Shown here: one piece after another, positions 7,261-14,757 of the stretch
Position numbering within the stretch: position 1 is the stretch's first letter
How the letters are laid out: every line of letters begins with the position of its first letter
NCBI GenBank assembly: GCA_900754445.1
Contig: CAAECW010000123.1
Coordinates: 1 to 18,583 of the forward strand
Source: an uncultured Collinsella sp.
GTDB lineage: Bacteria; Actinomycetota; Coriobacteriia; Coriobacteriales; Coriobacteriaceae
Direction: 5' to 3'
DNA length: 18,583 nucleotides
Notes under the pieces: generated by a model
What the model saw: only the letters and a program-made list of their open reading frames with translations
The model's database searches: none
What the model was told of the DNA's origin: nothing
Translations under genes and position numbers: made by a program

Positions 7261-8406
7261 ATGGACCTTGCTGACATCCGCCAGGCCATCGATGGCATCG
7301 ACACCACGCTCCTCAACAGCTTTGTCGAGCGCATGGACATTGCCACCGAGGTAGCCAAGTCAAAAATCGAGATGGGCAAGGCCGTCTTCGACCCCGCCCG
7401 TGAGCGCTCCAAGCTCAACAACCTCGCCAGCCGCGCGCCCGAGCGCTACGAGGCGCAGACCATCACCCTGTTCCGTCTCCTCATGAGCATGAGCAAGGCC
7501 GAGCAGCAGCGCTACATCAACGAGCTCAAGGGCATCACTGTCTCGCAAAAGGCCCACGCGACGGCTGCAGCCTCCGACACGCCCTTCCCTCAAACTGCCA
7601 CCGTCGCTTGCCAGGGCGTTGAGGGTGCTTACAGTCAAATCGCCGCGTGTAAGCTCTTCGACGTGCCCGATATCGCGTTCTTCGAGACCTTCGAAGGTGT
7701 CATGCGCGCTGTACGCGACGGCTTCTGCGAATTTGGCGTACTGCCCATCGAAAACTCCACCGCCGGCTCGGTCAACGCCGTCTACGACCTGCTCGCCCAG
7801 TTCGACTTCCACATCGTGCGCTCGCTTCGCCTCAAGATCGACCACAACTTGCTCGTCAAGCCCGGCACCAAGCTCGCCGACGTGCGCGAGGTCTACAGCC
7901 ACGGCCAAGCCATTGCCCAGTGTGCCGGCTTTATCGAGTCCCACGACCTGCACGCCACCAAGTACCCAAACACGGCCATGTCGGCCGAGATGGTCGCCAA
8001 CTCCGAGCGCACCGACGTCGCCGCCATCGCCTCGCGCAGCTGTGCCACGCTGTATGGCCTCGAGGTGCTGGAGCCCAATATCCAAGACTCGGACAACAAC
8101 TACACGCGCTTTGTCGTCATCAGCCGCGAGCCGCGCGTCTACCCCGGCGCCAACCGTACCTCGCTCATGATCACCACGGCCAACGAGCCGGGCGCCCTCT
8201 ATCGCGTGCTCGAGCGCTTCTACGCACTCAACATCAACCTCATCAAGCTCGAGAGCCGCCCCATCCCCGGTCGCGACTTTGAGTTTATGTTCTACTTTGA
8301 CCTGGACTGCCCCTTTGGCAGCAAGGCCCTCGACGACCTGCTCGATTCGATCGACGACGTGTGTGAGAGCTTCACCTACTTTGGCAGCTACCCGGAGGTG
8401 CTCTAG
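7261..8406 (+). CDS. pheA: Chorismate mutase / prephenate dehydratase (P-protein)
   Basis: Bifunctional enzyme that rearranges chorismate to prephenate and then makes phenylpyruvate, the branch to phenylalanine. It has 381 residues. The AroQ-type chorismate mutase domain (about 1-90) keeps equivalents of the E. coli active site: R7, R24, K35, D44, R47, E48 and a Gln at 82-83. The dehydratase domain (about 112-290) has PIENSTAGS (162-170) and the catalytic TRF motif (282-284). A C-terminal ACT domain (about 298-381) carries GALYRVL (311-317) and ESRP (331-334), the phenylalanine-binding signature. The ATG at 7261 follows AAAGGGG at six bases; the frame is open to 7009, but that part overlaps aroC and looks unlike the family. 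The mutase domain probably also supplies prephenate to TyrA. Confidence 0.96.
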   Translation: MDLADIRQAIDGIDTTLLNSFVERMDIATEVAKSKIEMGKAVFDPARERSKLNNLASRAPERYEAQTITLFRLLMSMSKAEQQRYINELKGITVSQKAHATAAASDTPFPQTATVACQGVEGAYSQIAACKLFDVPDIAFFETFEGVMRAVRDGFCEFGVLPIENSTAGSVNAVYDLLAQFDFHIVRSLRLKIDHNLLVKPGTKLADVREVYSHGQAIAQCAGFIESHDLHATKYPNTAMSAEMVANSERTDVAAIASRSCATLYGLEVLEPNIQDSDNNYTRFVVISREPRVYPGANRTSLMITTANEPGALYRVLERFYALNINLIKLESRPIPGRDFEFMFYFDLDCPFGSKALDDLLDSIDDVCESFTYFGSYPEVL

Positions 8407-9657
8407 ATGACCGATACCGCCGCAACCCGCCCCTACGGCGTACTGGGCCGCGTGCTGGGCCACAGCTACACCCCGACCATCTACAAAGAGCTCGCTGGGC
8501 TCGAGTACGTGCGATTTGAGCGCGAGCCCGAGGACCTCGCGGCCTTTATGACCGGCAACGAGTGGGAAGGCACCAACGTGACCATCCCCTACAAACGCGC
8601 CGTCATGAACTACCTGGACGAGCTGAGCCCGCTCGCCAAGCGCATGGGCAACGTCAACACCATCACACGCCTACCTGACGGTCGCCTGCGCGGCGACAAC
8701 ACCGACTACTTTGGTTTTCAGTGCCTGGTCGAGGAGTTGGGCGTAGAGGTTGCTGGCAAAAAGGTCCTCGTGCTTGGCGCCACCGGCGGTGCCGGCACCA
8801 CGGCAAGCATGGTGCTCGGCGACCTGGGCGCCACCGTGGTGCCCGTGGGCCGCACAAGCGAGATCAACTACGACAACATCGCACAGCAGTCCGACGCCGC
8901 GCTGCTCGTCAACTGCACGCCTGCCGGTATGTTCCCCCACTGCCCCGACGCGCCTTGCACGCTCGATGGCCTCGACGCGCTCGAGGGCGTTATCGACATC
9001 GTCTACAACCCCGCCCGCACGGGCCTGATGCTCGAGGCCGAGCGCCGCGGTATCCCTTGCATCGGCGGCCTGCTTATGCTTGTTGCCCAGGCAGCACAGG
9101 CTGTTGAGCGCTACACCGGCCAAGTCACCCCGCGCGAGAGGATCCTGGACGTAACGGAGCGCCTGTCACGCCGCGAACAGAACATCGCGCTGATCGGCAT
9201 GCCGGGCTCGGGCAAGACCCGCGTGGGTGAGCAGATCGCCCAGCTCACGGGCCTCGAGCACATCGACTTGGATCGCGCGCTCGAGGAGCGTCTGGGCATG
9301 CCCTGTGCCGACTTTATCGTCGAGCGCGGCGAGGCGGCCTTCCGCGAACAGGAGACGGCTACGCTGGCCGACATCTCCAAGCGCAGCGGCCTGGTGCTCT
9401 CCACCGGCGGCGGCGTGGTCACACGCGACGAGAACTACCCGCTGCTGCACCAGAATAGCCAAATCGTGATGCTCAACCGTAAGCTCGACGAGCTCGCCCA
9501 CAAGGGCCGCCCCATCACCGCGCGCGACGGCATCGATAAGTTAGCCGAACAGCGCATGCCCCGCTACCGCGCCTGGGCCGACTACATCATCGACTCACGC
9601 GACTGCGCCGCCAACACCGCCCGTGCCCTCCTCGACACCCTCCCACCCGCTCTCTAA
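8407..9657 (+). CDS. aroE-aroK: Fused shikimate dehydrogenase / shikimate kinase
   Basis: One 416-residue protein likely reduces 3-dehydroshikimate to shikimate with NADPH and then phosphorylates it with ATP, steps four and five. The AroE part (about 1-250) has GHSYTP (18-23), VTIPYK with the catalytic Lys63, NTD with Asp100, and a Rossmann loop GATGGAG (124-130). The AroK part (about 258-416) has a P-loop GMPGSGKT (264-271), DLD (287-289), the FR of GEAAFRE, GGG (334-336), the lid GRP (367-369) and RMPRYRAW near the end. Both active sites look intact. There is no internal stop or frame change, so the fusion is real in this sequence. The ATG directly abuts the pheA stop codon. A 41-base inverted repeat begins just after its own stop. 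Confidence 0.95.
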   Translation: MTDTAATRPYGVLGRVLGHSYTPTIYKELAGLEYVRFEREPEDLAAFMTGNEWEGTNVTIPYKRAVMNYLDELSPLAKRMGNVNTITRLPDGRLRGDNTDYFGFQCLVEELGVEVAGKKVLVLGATGGAGTTASMVLGDLGATVVPVGRTSEINYDNIAQQSDAALLVNCTPAGMFPHCPDAPCTLDGLDALEGVIDIVYNPARTGLMLEAERRGIPCIGGLLMLVAQAAQAVERYTGQVTPRERILDVTERLSRREQNIALIGMPGSGKTRVGEQIAQLTGLEHIDLDRALEERLGMPCADFIVERGEAAFREQETATLADISKRSGLVLSTGGGVVTRDENYPLLHQNSQIVMLNRKLDELAHKGRPITARDGIDKLAEQRMPRYRAWADYIIDSRDCAANTARALLDTLPPAL

Positions 9658-9659
9658 CC

Positions 9660-9700
9660 AAAACCACCACAAAGGAGACAGGCACCTTTGTGGCGGTTTT
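9660..9700. repeat. Near-perfect 16-bp inverted repeat between aroEK and aroQ
   Basis: AAAACCACCACAAAGG (9660-9675) is matched by CCTTTGTGGCGGTTTT (9685-9700) with a single mismatch, around a nine-base loop AGACAGGCA. The T-run is within the arm, so on both strands the structure resembles a weak terminator. It sits right after the aroEK stop and 21 bases before aroQ. It might lower aroQ expression, protect the mRNA end, or be a copy of a dispersed palindromic element. Only one copy is visible here. Confidence 0.8.
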
Positions 9701-9721
9701 CCAACCGCAAAGGAAGCAACC

Positions 9722-10159
9722 ATGAAAGCACTCGTCATCAACGGCCCCAACCTCAACATGCTCGGCATTCGCGAGCCGGGCATCTATGGCAGCGACAACT
9801 ACGACCGCTTAGTGCAGATTTGCCAAGAGGCAGGCGCCGCGCAGGGCTTTGACGAGGTCGAGGTCTTCCAGTCCAACCACGAAGGCAGCATCGTCGACAA
9901 GATCCAAGAGGCCTACGGCAAGGTCGACGGCATCGTCATCAACCCGGCGGCCTACACGCACACGAGCGTGGCGATCCTCGACGCCCTCAAGGCCGTCGCC
10001 ATCCCCGCCGTCGAGGTACACATCAGCGCCGTCGAGACCCGCGAGGACTTCCGCCAGGTGAGCTATGCACGCCTAGCCTGCTTCGCCACCATCACCGGCG
10101 AGGGCCTGCAGGGCTACTCTCACGCGCTGGAGCTGCTGAGGGAACGTCTCGAAAAGTAG
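9722..10159 (+). CDS. aroQ: 3-dehydroquinate dehydratase, type II
   Basis: Dehydrates 3-dehydroquinate to 3-dehydroshikimate, the third step, as a cytoplasmic dodecamer in the known family. The 145-residue protein has all hallmarks: NGPNLNMLG (7-15), the catalytic Tyr22 in GIYG, FQSNHEGS (49-56), NPAAYTHTS (74-82) with Ala where Gly is usual, and EVHIS with catalytic His100. The ATG at 9722 is chosen because AAAGGA lies about eight bases upstream and the protein begins as the family does; the frame stays open upstream to 9623 but runs into aroEK. It is the last gene of the operon and supplies the one common-pathway step the genes before it lack. Confidence 0.97.
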   Translation: MKALVINGPNLNMLGIREPGIYGSDNYDRLVQICQEAGAAQGFDEVEVFQSNHEGSIVDKIQEAYGKVDGIVINPAAYTHTSVAILDALKAVAIPAVEVHISAVETREDFRQVSYARLACFATITGEGLQGYSHALELLRERLEK

Positions 10160-10204
10160 CCTCGCGAGCAAATCCATCAGCGCGATTCATACGATAATAA
10201 TGCC

Positions 10205-10246
10205 AGTGCCGCCAGCAGCAACCTCGCTACTGGCGGCGCTTTATTA
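10205..10246 (+). terminator. Rho-independent terminator of the aromatic operon
   Basis: AGTGCCGCCAG (10205-10215) pairs with CTGGCGGCGCT (10230-10240) with one G-T pair; after a mismatch two more pairs extend the stem. TTTATTA follows. It stands 45 bases after the aroQ stop and is the first strong intrinsic terminator after the leader hairpin. Confidence 0.85.
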
Positions 10247-10252
10247 CTAGCA

Positions 10253-10258
10253 TATAAT
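10253..10258 (+). promoter_or_regulatory. -10 box upstream of the DUF4869/P-loop pair
   Basis: A perfect TATAAT lies 32 bases before the start codon at 10290 and just after the operon terminator. No good -35 box is present at 16-18 bases, since that stretch is the terminator stem, so the promoter may be weak or depend on an activator. Start near 10265. Confidence 0.45.
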
Positions 10259-10289
10259 CGTTGCAGTCACACAACGTCTGGAGACGCGC

Positions 10290-10739
10290 ATGTTAAGCAT
10301 CCATCTGGGAGATTACCCCGGTTCCATCTACGATACCGAAACCTATTTTAGGAACTCATACTTGGACTCATGGTTCGAAGACCCTATGGCCGCACAGATC
10401 ATTAAAAGCGTGGACGGATCAGAGCTCATCGGCCCCCACAACATCGTAAGCAAGCAGCTGGGCTCGATCACCCCACTCGAACTCTCCGGCGGCGTCAAGA
10501 CGCTGCTGCTTGTTCGCAATCTCCCAAATATGGTGTTCAACGCATCCACCTGCGGAGACAACTGTGCCCGCTGGCTACTCAAGATCGGCAAAGAGCAGGA
10601 TGTGCTGGTGACCTTATACCACATCATGAAATTCCCCTGGAAGAGCTTTGAAATCCGCGTTGAAAACGATGGCCGCATCGTCAGAAACATGCAGGAGTTT
10701 GTCGGCGCCACGAATGACTTTTTGGATGTTGATGAGTAA
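10290..10739 (+). CDS. DUF4869-like protein of unknown function
   Basis: A 149-residue soluble protein without signal peptide or membrane segment. I recognise it from memory as resembling the DUF4869 family, through the pattern of a short N-terminal HLGDYPGSIY, the central SGGVKTLLL and NASTCGDNCARWLLKI; this needs a domain search. The function is unknown. GGAG stands six bases before the ATG. The TAA stop overlaps the next ATG (TAATG), so the two proteins are probably made together and may interact. Base composition is visibly lower in G+C than in the aro genes. A toxin-antitoxin or phage-defence role is possible but not shown by any motif here. Confidence 0.75.
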   Translation: MLSIHLGDYPGSIYDTETYFRNSYLDSWFEDPMAAQIIKSVDGSELIGPHNIVSKQLGSITPLELSGGVKTLLLVRNLPNMVFNASTCGDNCARWLLKIGKEQDVLVTLYHIMKFPWKSFEIRVENDGRIVRNMQEFVGATNDFLDVDE

Positions 10740-11740
10740 TGAAGGGAACGCATACCGTTGTGGTAGAGCGTGCAAAGGTCAAATACACACTCACGTTTAA
10801 GCGCAATATTTCCTTTATACGCGGCAACAGCGGCACGGGCAAAACGACGCTCATCTCGATGATTCGCGACTACAACGACCGAGGACCGGAAAGCGGCGTT
10901 GCACTCAGCTGCGACGTGCCTTGTGAAACGCTTTCCGGCAGACGCTGGGAGCGCGAGCTTTCGATCATCGAAGATTCAATCGTCTTTCTAGATGAGGGCA
11001 ACGAGTTTATCTACTCAAAGGACTTCGCCAAAACCGTAAACGGCTCGTCCAACTATTTTGTTCTGATATCTCGTCGCGATGCCAACGAGCTCCCCTACAG
11101 CGTTGATGAGATCCTGAAGTTAGTCAACACGACGAGTAAAACAATCAATGGCCGCAAGAGCGACAGGCGCTTCTACTCGGTGACCAAGCCGCTATATGAC
11201 CACACGGCAAGCATGCTGTATCAGGATCTAAATGTTGGATTCGAGGTACCCGACGCCGTAGTTGTCGAGGATAGCAAATCTGGCTATCAATTCTACGACG
11301 CTCTTTGCAACCGGCTCGGAATCCCCTGCTATACCGCCACCGGCGTAGCAAATCTAAAGCAGACAATTCACGAATGCCCCGAGCAAAACGTTCTTGCCAT
11401 TGGAGACGGCGCAGCGTTTGGTCCCTACATTGAAAAAGTGCTCGGACAGCGCGTTTACAAGAACGTTCGCTTGTTCCTCCCGGAATCATTTGAGTGGACG
11501 CTTCTGCAATCTGGCCTCATTCCCAGTAACGACATTCCAAAAATCCTCAAGGATCCTTCGAGCTATATCGAAAGTCGCAAGTACCTAAGTTGGGAGCGAT
11601 TCTTCACCGACGTATTGATCAAGTACTCGACAGACACTCGCTACGCCTACAGAAAGGCAAAGCTCAATGAGCAGTACCTGAGGCCGCAGGCGATGAATGC
11701 AGTTGCAAACGTCTTGCCCGAGTGCCTGAAGGCAGACTAG
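10739..11740 (+). CDS. P-loop NTPase with possible Toprim-like C-terminal half, partner of the DUF4869 gene
   Basis: A 333-residue cytoplasmic protein of unknown function. Seen: Walker A GNSGTGKT (29-36), Walker B IVFLDE (81-86) and a sensor-like ISR (110-112) in a compact ATPase domain of about 130 residues. The second half has VVVEDSKSGYQF (174-185), AIGDGAAFG (220-228), LFLPESFEW (245-253) and KYLSWERFF (281-289). The spacing of Glu177 and Asp223 among hydrophobic strands recalls a Toprim nuclease/primase core or the DUF4435-like partners of defence ATPases, but this is only inference; the usual DxD is not evident. The start codon overlaps the upstream stop by one base. Part of the gene is clearly A+T-rich: 26 of 60 bases are G or C at 11521-11580. 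A homologous C-terminus lies at the right edge of the window. Confidence 0.8.
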   Translation: MKGTHTVVVERAKVKYTLTFKRNISFIRGNSGTGKTTLISMIRDYNDRGPESGVALSCDVPCETLSGRRWERELSIIEDSIVFLDEGNEFIYSKDFAKTVNGSSNYFVLISRRDANELPYSVDEILKLVNTTSKTINGRKSDRRFYSVTKPLYDHTASMLYQDLNVGFEVPDAVVVEDSKSGYQFYDALCNRLGIPCYTATGVANLKQTIHECPEQNVLAIGDGAAFGPYIEKVLGQRVYKNVRLFLPESFEWTLLQSGLIPSNDIPKILKDPSSYIESRKYLSWERFFTDVLIKYSTDTRYAYRKAKLNEQYLRPQAMNAVANVLPECLKAD

Positions 11741-11747
11741 ATACAGC

Positions 11748-11779
11748 GGGGAGGGCCAAGTTGGTCCTCCCCACTTTTG
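11748..11779 (+). terminator. Rho-independent terminator after the P-loop gene
   Basis: GGGGAGGGCCAA (11748-11759) and TTGGTCCTCCCC (11761-11772) form a long stem with one G-T pair; the innermost pairs must open to make a loop. ACTTTTG follows. It lies between convergent genes and may also slow transcription of the acyltransferase gene, though the minus strand lacks a T-run. Confidence 0.75.
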
Positions 11780-12766
11780 TTACGCCTTCTTGATCACGTA
11801 CGCCAATCCAATATCGCATCCGCAGCGTACGATTGATGCGAAGAGCCACGATGCTGCCAGCGCCATTAGCAATGGCATCGTCTGCCAGGGGATGAACCAA
11901 TCGACCGCGTGGATTGCAAAGATGGCGAGGCTAGCCTGTCCGCAGAACACGAGAGCTCGTTCAAAGGATCCCAAAACTGAAACGTCCTTCAGTTTCTCAA
12001 GCGCCATGGAAACCCAGCACACGCAGTAGCTACCCGCAACAGCAGCAACCGTCGCAACAACAAATCCATCCAAGCGGCGGCTCGAAAGCTCAAGCCCACT
12101 CAGCGCGGCAAGGAAAAGCCAAGCGACACCGGCCCCAATAAACAGCAGAGGCTTGCTCACGCTCGGCTCCAGCCCCCTTTGGCGCGCCGTATAACCAATC
12201 CACATCAGCAAGACGATAAAACAGCTCAGATCCAAATCGAGCGGCAGGTAAACACCAAAATAATGAGACACGCTCAAACCGCAAAAGGCAATCGCGGCAC
12301 AGACAACGCCCTGCCAAACAACCCCAATCCTGCGGCGATCAAACAGCCGCACGAGCGCATTAAACAGCAGGCGCGACGTAAACAGCGCCGCCAAAAACCA
12401 TGCCATGCCAACGGCGGTAACGCCAAACCCAGGCACATCAACGCCCGAGGCAAACACAAGCGTCTTAAGCCCCGCAACCAGCGTACCGCTTGTCAAAGGA
12501 GCGCCGCTCATTAAGAACGTCGGCACCTGCCACGCCAGTGCAAGAACCACATACGGCACCAGCAGGCGCGACGCCGAACCACTCAGCAGCTCGCGCCACG
12601 GCTTGGGCCTAAACGTATACCCGGCAAGAATAAAGAACACCGGCATGTGAAACGAGAAGATCGCGTGCCTCAAGGGAGAGGGATTTGAGACGGTGTGCCC
12701 CACAACGACCAGAATAATTGCAATCCCCTTTGCAATATCGATCCAGTCGAGCCTATTGCTTCCCAT
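11780..12766 (-). CDS. Membrane acyltransferase (acyltransferase family 3 type)
   Basis: Predicted integral membrane O-acyltransferase, of the kind that acetylates surface polysaccharides; the acceptor is not known. The 328-residue protein is mostly hydrophobic with roughly ten membrane segments. The N-terminal family motif is clear: DWIDIAKGIAIILVVVGH with His24, then FSFHMPVFFILAGY (37-50) with a second conserved His. I chose the ATG at 12766, which has GAAGGG six bases upstream, over an in-frame ATG nine codons earlier that lacks such a site. It lies 33 bases after the tRNA-Arg(TCT) terminator and next to polysaccharide export genes, which supports a role in envelope glycan modification. 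Confidence 0.85.
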   Translation of the reverse strand: MGSNRLDWIDIAKGIAIILVVVGHTVSNPSPLRHAIFSFHMPVFFILAGYTFRPKPWRELLSGSASRLLVPYVVLALAWQVPTFLMSGAPLTSGTLVAGLKTLVFASGVDVPGFGVTAVGMAWFLAALFTSRLLFNALVRLFDRRRIGVVWQGVVCAAIAFCGLSVSHYFGVYLPLDLDLSCFIVLLMWIGYTARQRGLEPSVSKPLLFIGAGVAWLFLAALSGLELSSRRLDGFVVATVAAVAGSYCVCWVSMALEKLKDVSVLGSFERALVFCGQASLAIFAIHAVDWFIPWQTMPLLMALAASWLFASIVRCGCDIGLAYVIKKA

Positions 12767-12798
12767 AGCGAACCCTTCAAAACGGCAGCACACAAGAT

Positions 12799-12832
12799 GA
12801 AAAAAGCCCAGACCACCTAGCGGTCCGGGCTT
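12799..12832 (-). terminator. Rho-independent terminator after tRNA-Arg(TCT)
   Basis: On the minus strand AAGCCCGGACC pairs with GGTCTGGGCTT (11 bp, one G-T) around a seven-base loop and runs into six T's. It begins about 10 bases beyond the tRNA 3' end. Confidence 0.88.
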
Positions 12833-12841
12833 AATAAACGA

Positions 12842-12918
12842 TGGTGCTCCATGGCGGATTCGAACCGTCGACCTTGGGATTAGAAGTCCCCTGCTCTATC
12901 CAACTGAGCTAATGGAGC
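12842..12918 (-). tRNA. tRNA-Arg (anticodon TCT)
   Basis: A 77-base cloverleaf with encoded CCA. Acceptor arms GCTCCAT/ATGGAGC pair perfectly, the D-arm is GCTC/GAGC, and the loop CTTCTAA gives anticodon TCT for Arg codon AGA. The outermost anticodon-stem pair (27-43) is a G-A mismatch. The T-arm is CGGTTCGAATCCG. It lies 54 bases downstream of the ABC ATPase gene on the same strand and could be carried on that transcript; a TATAAT at 12965-12970 (minus strand) is rather far and has no clear -35. Confidence 0.97.
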
Positions 12919-12972
12919 AAATAACCGCACGCCCAAGCAAGCGCAAGCCTGTCAGGCGCAAATAATTATAAC

Positions 12973-13740
12973 CTAGTTGAACTGCTCGCGGTACGCCTTG
13001 CAGACCTCATCGACCGGGCCGTCCATGCGAAGGTCACCCTTCTCAATCCAAACGGCACGCTGGCAGATGCGCTCAACCTGCTCCATGGAGTGCGAAACGA
13101 ACAGAACCGTCACGTCGCCGCTCTGGATAAAGTGCTGGATGCGGGCCTCGCACTTCTGCTGGAAGAACACATCACCGACAGACAGCGTCTCGTCAACGAT
13201 CAGAATATCGGGCTCGGTAATCGTCGCGATTGCAAAGGCGATACGCGCCACCATGCCCGAGGAGAAGTTCTTAAGCGGCATATCGACAAAGTTCTGCAGC
13301 TCAGCGAACTCGATAATGCCGTCAAAGTTGGCGTCGATGAACTCCTTGGTATAGCCGAGCAGAGCGCCGTTCAGATAGATGTTCTCGCGGGCGGTCAGCT
13401 CGGGGTCAAAACCGGCGCCAAGCTCAATCAGCGGCGCGATGTTACCGTGCACCTTAACGCTGCCCTCGCTAGGCTCAAGCACGCCAGCGATAATCTTGAG
13501 CATCGTAGACTTGCCGGAGCCATTGGTGCCAACCAAACCGACAACTTCGCCACGATGAATATCAAACGAGATATGCTTGAGCGCCCTAAACTCCTCAAAG
13601 AACAGCTCGTGCTTGGCAAGCTTGATGAAGTACTCCTTGAGGTTGGTCAGCGACTCGGACGCCATGTTAAAGATCATGGTGACGTCGTCGACCTCGACAG
13701 CCAGAGGCTGCTCGCTGTAATCAACAACAGATTCAGTCAT
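12973..13740 (-). CDS. ABC transporter ATP-binding protein, polysaccharide exporter (Wzt/TagH type)
   Basis: Supplies ATP hydrolysis for export of a lipid-linked glycan or teichoic-acid-like polymer through the permease encoded just upstream. The 255-residue protein has Walker A GTNGSGKS (71-78), a Q-loop-equivalent region around PLIELGAGFDPELT, the signature SSGM (160-163), Walker B ILIVDE (179-184) and the switch His217. The LGAGFDPELT region and FSSGM version of the signature are typical of O-antigen and teichoic acid exporters. There is no C-terminal carbohydrate-binding extension, so substrate choice is not by a Wzt-like tail. I start at the ATG at 13740, seven bases after AAGGAG; a GTG lies one codon earlier. 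The AAGGAG overlaps the permease stop codon. Confidence 0.93.
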   Translation of the reverse strand: MTESVVDYSEQPLAVEVDDVTMIFNMASESLTNLKEYFIKLAKHELFFEEFRALKHISFDIHRGEVVGLVGTNGSGKSTMLKIIAGVLEPSEGSVKVHGNIAPLIELGAGFDPELTARENIYLNGALLGYTKEFIDANFDGIIEFAELQNFVDMPLKNFSSGMVARIAFAIATITEPDILIVDETLSVGDVFFQQKCEARIQHFIQSGDVTVLFVSHSMEQVERICQRAVWIEKGDLRMDGPVDEVCKAYREQFN

Positions 13741-13751
13741 CACAGCACTCC

Positions 13752-14597
13752 TTAGATGTAGAGGATGAACTTGCGCTCGGACTTATGGAACACGGTGTAG
13801 CCAATAACAAGCGCAAGAACCGCCCAAGCGACGCACATACCAAACGTCATAAGCGAGGGCGTAGTCTGGAACAGGAAGATATCGCGCATAAACTGCAGGT
13901 AGTTATACATGGGGTTCGCATAGACCAGAATGCGCACGAGATGCGGCATTTGCGCAACGAAGTCGGTCGTCCAGAAGATGGGCGTAATGTAGGTCCAAGC
14001 CGTAATGACGACGCTCCACAGATGCATGACATCGCGGAAAAAGACCGTAAGGGCAGAGAGCATCATGCCCAGGCCCATGCAGAAGCACATAAGCAGCAGC
14101 AGGCAGACCGGCAGCAGAATCAGGTGCCAAGAAGGCATAACGCGGAACCACAGCATAACGATGGCGACGGCGACCAGCGAGAAGGCAAAGTTGACCAGCG
14201 AGAAGAGCACCTTCTGCACCGGGAAGACCCAGCGGTGCACCTTAACCTTCTTGAGCAGCGGGGCAGCACCCACGATCGACGTCAGAGCCTGGTTCGTAGA
14301 CTCGGACATGACGGCAAAGGTAACGTTACCCACGATCAAGTACAGCGGGTACATCTCGGGCGTAATCGAGCCATTGCGGCCCTGGGCAAAAATCGTCGAG
14401 AACACGATGGCCATGACGATCATCATCAGCAGCGGGTTGAGCACCGACCATGCAACGCCCAGAACGCTACGACGATACTTAATCTTGAAGTCCTTGGTAA
14501 CCAGCTGACGAAGGATAAACGCGTCCTTCTCAAACTCGTTTTTAGCAAACGTCGCAGGCAGACTGCGAGTTTCTTGTTGCTTTGTCTGATCCGACAC
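13752..14597 (-). CDS. ABC-2 type polysaccharide export permease (Wzm/TagG type)
   Basis: Membrane channel subunit that works with the downstream ATPase. The 281-residue protein has a cytoplasmic N-terminus with the family hallmark KDFKIKYRRSVLGVAWS (preceding the first membrane segment) and about six membrane spans, including LNPLLMMIVMAIVFSTIF and LILLPVCLLLLMCFCMGLGM. The end FHKSERKFILYI is a typical short cytoplasmic tail. The GTG at 14597 is preferred because AAAGGAG lies eight bases upstream; the frame is open further up to 14660 without a ribosome site. The substrate is inferred from the neighbouring glycan genes, not from the permease itself. Confidence 0.92.
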   Translation of the reverse strand: MSDQTKQQETRSLPATFAKNEFEKDAFILRQLVTKDFKIKYRRSVLGVAWSVLNPLLMMIVMAIVFSTIFAQGRNGSITPEMYPLYLIVGNVTFAVMSESTNQALTSIVGAAPLLKKVKVHRWVFPVQKVLFSLVNFAFSLVAVAIVMLWFRVMPSWHLILLPVCLLLLMCFCMGLGMMLSALTVFFRDVMHLWSVVITAWTYITPIFWTTDFVAQMPHLVRILVYANPMYNYLQFMRDIFLFQTTPSLMTFGMCVAWAVLALVIGYTVFHKSERKFILYI

Positions 14598-14757
14598 GGA
14601 TGCAACTCCTTTACTCGTAATCGTTGACAAACGAACAGTATAGACCCGACGGCCCCGCAAACGATTCGCGCAGCAAAACTGGAGAACTAACCCACATCTC
14701 AGGATGCCAAGCCCAAACGGCTATACTTTCAAGGATTGAATGTATAAGGAGCATTGA
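14598..14757. promoter_or_regulatory. Divergent intergenic region with weak -10 boxes
   Basis: This 160-base gap separates the leftward exporter genes from the rightward glycosyltransferase. TATACT occurs on the plus strand at 14722-14727 and on the minus strand at 14637-14642, each placed sensibly for a start upstream of its gene. Neither has a good -35 box at the right spacing, so these are candidates only. Confidence 0.35.

Noticed and set aside
12842..12918. tRNA-Arg as attachment site of an integrated element
   Set aside because: No integrase gene is present and I saw no direct repeat of the tRNA 3' end elsewhere in the window. The same applies to tRNA-Arg(CCG).
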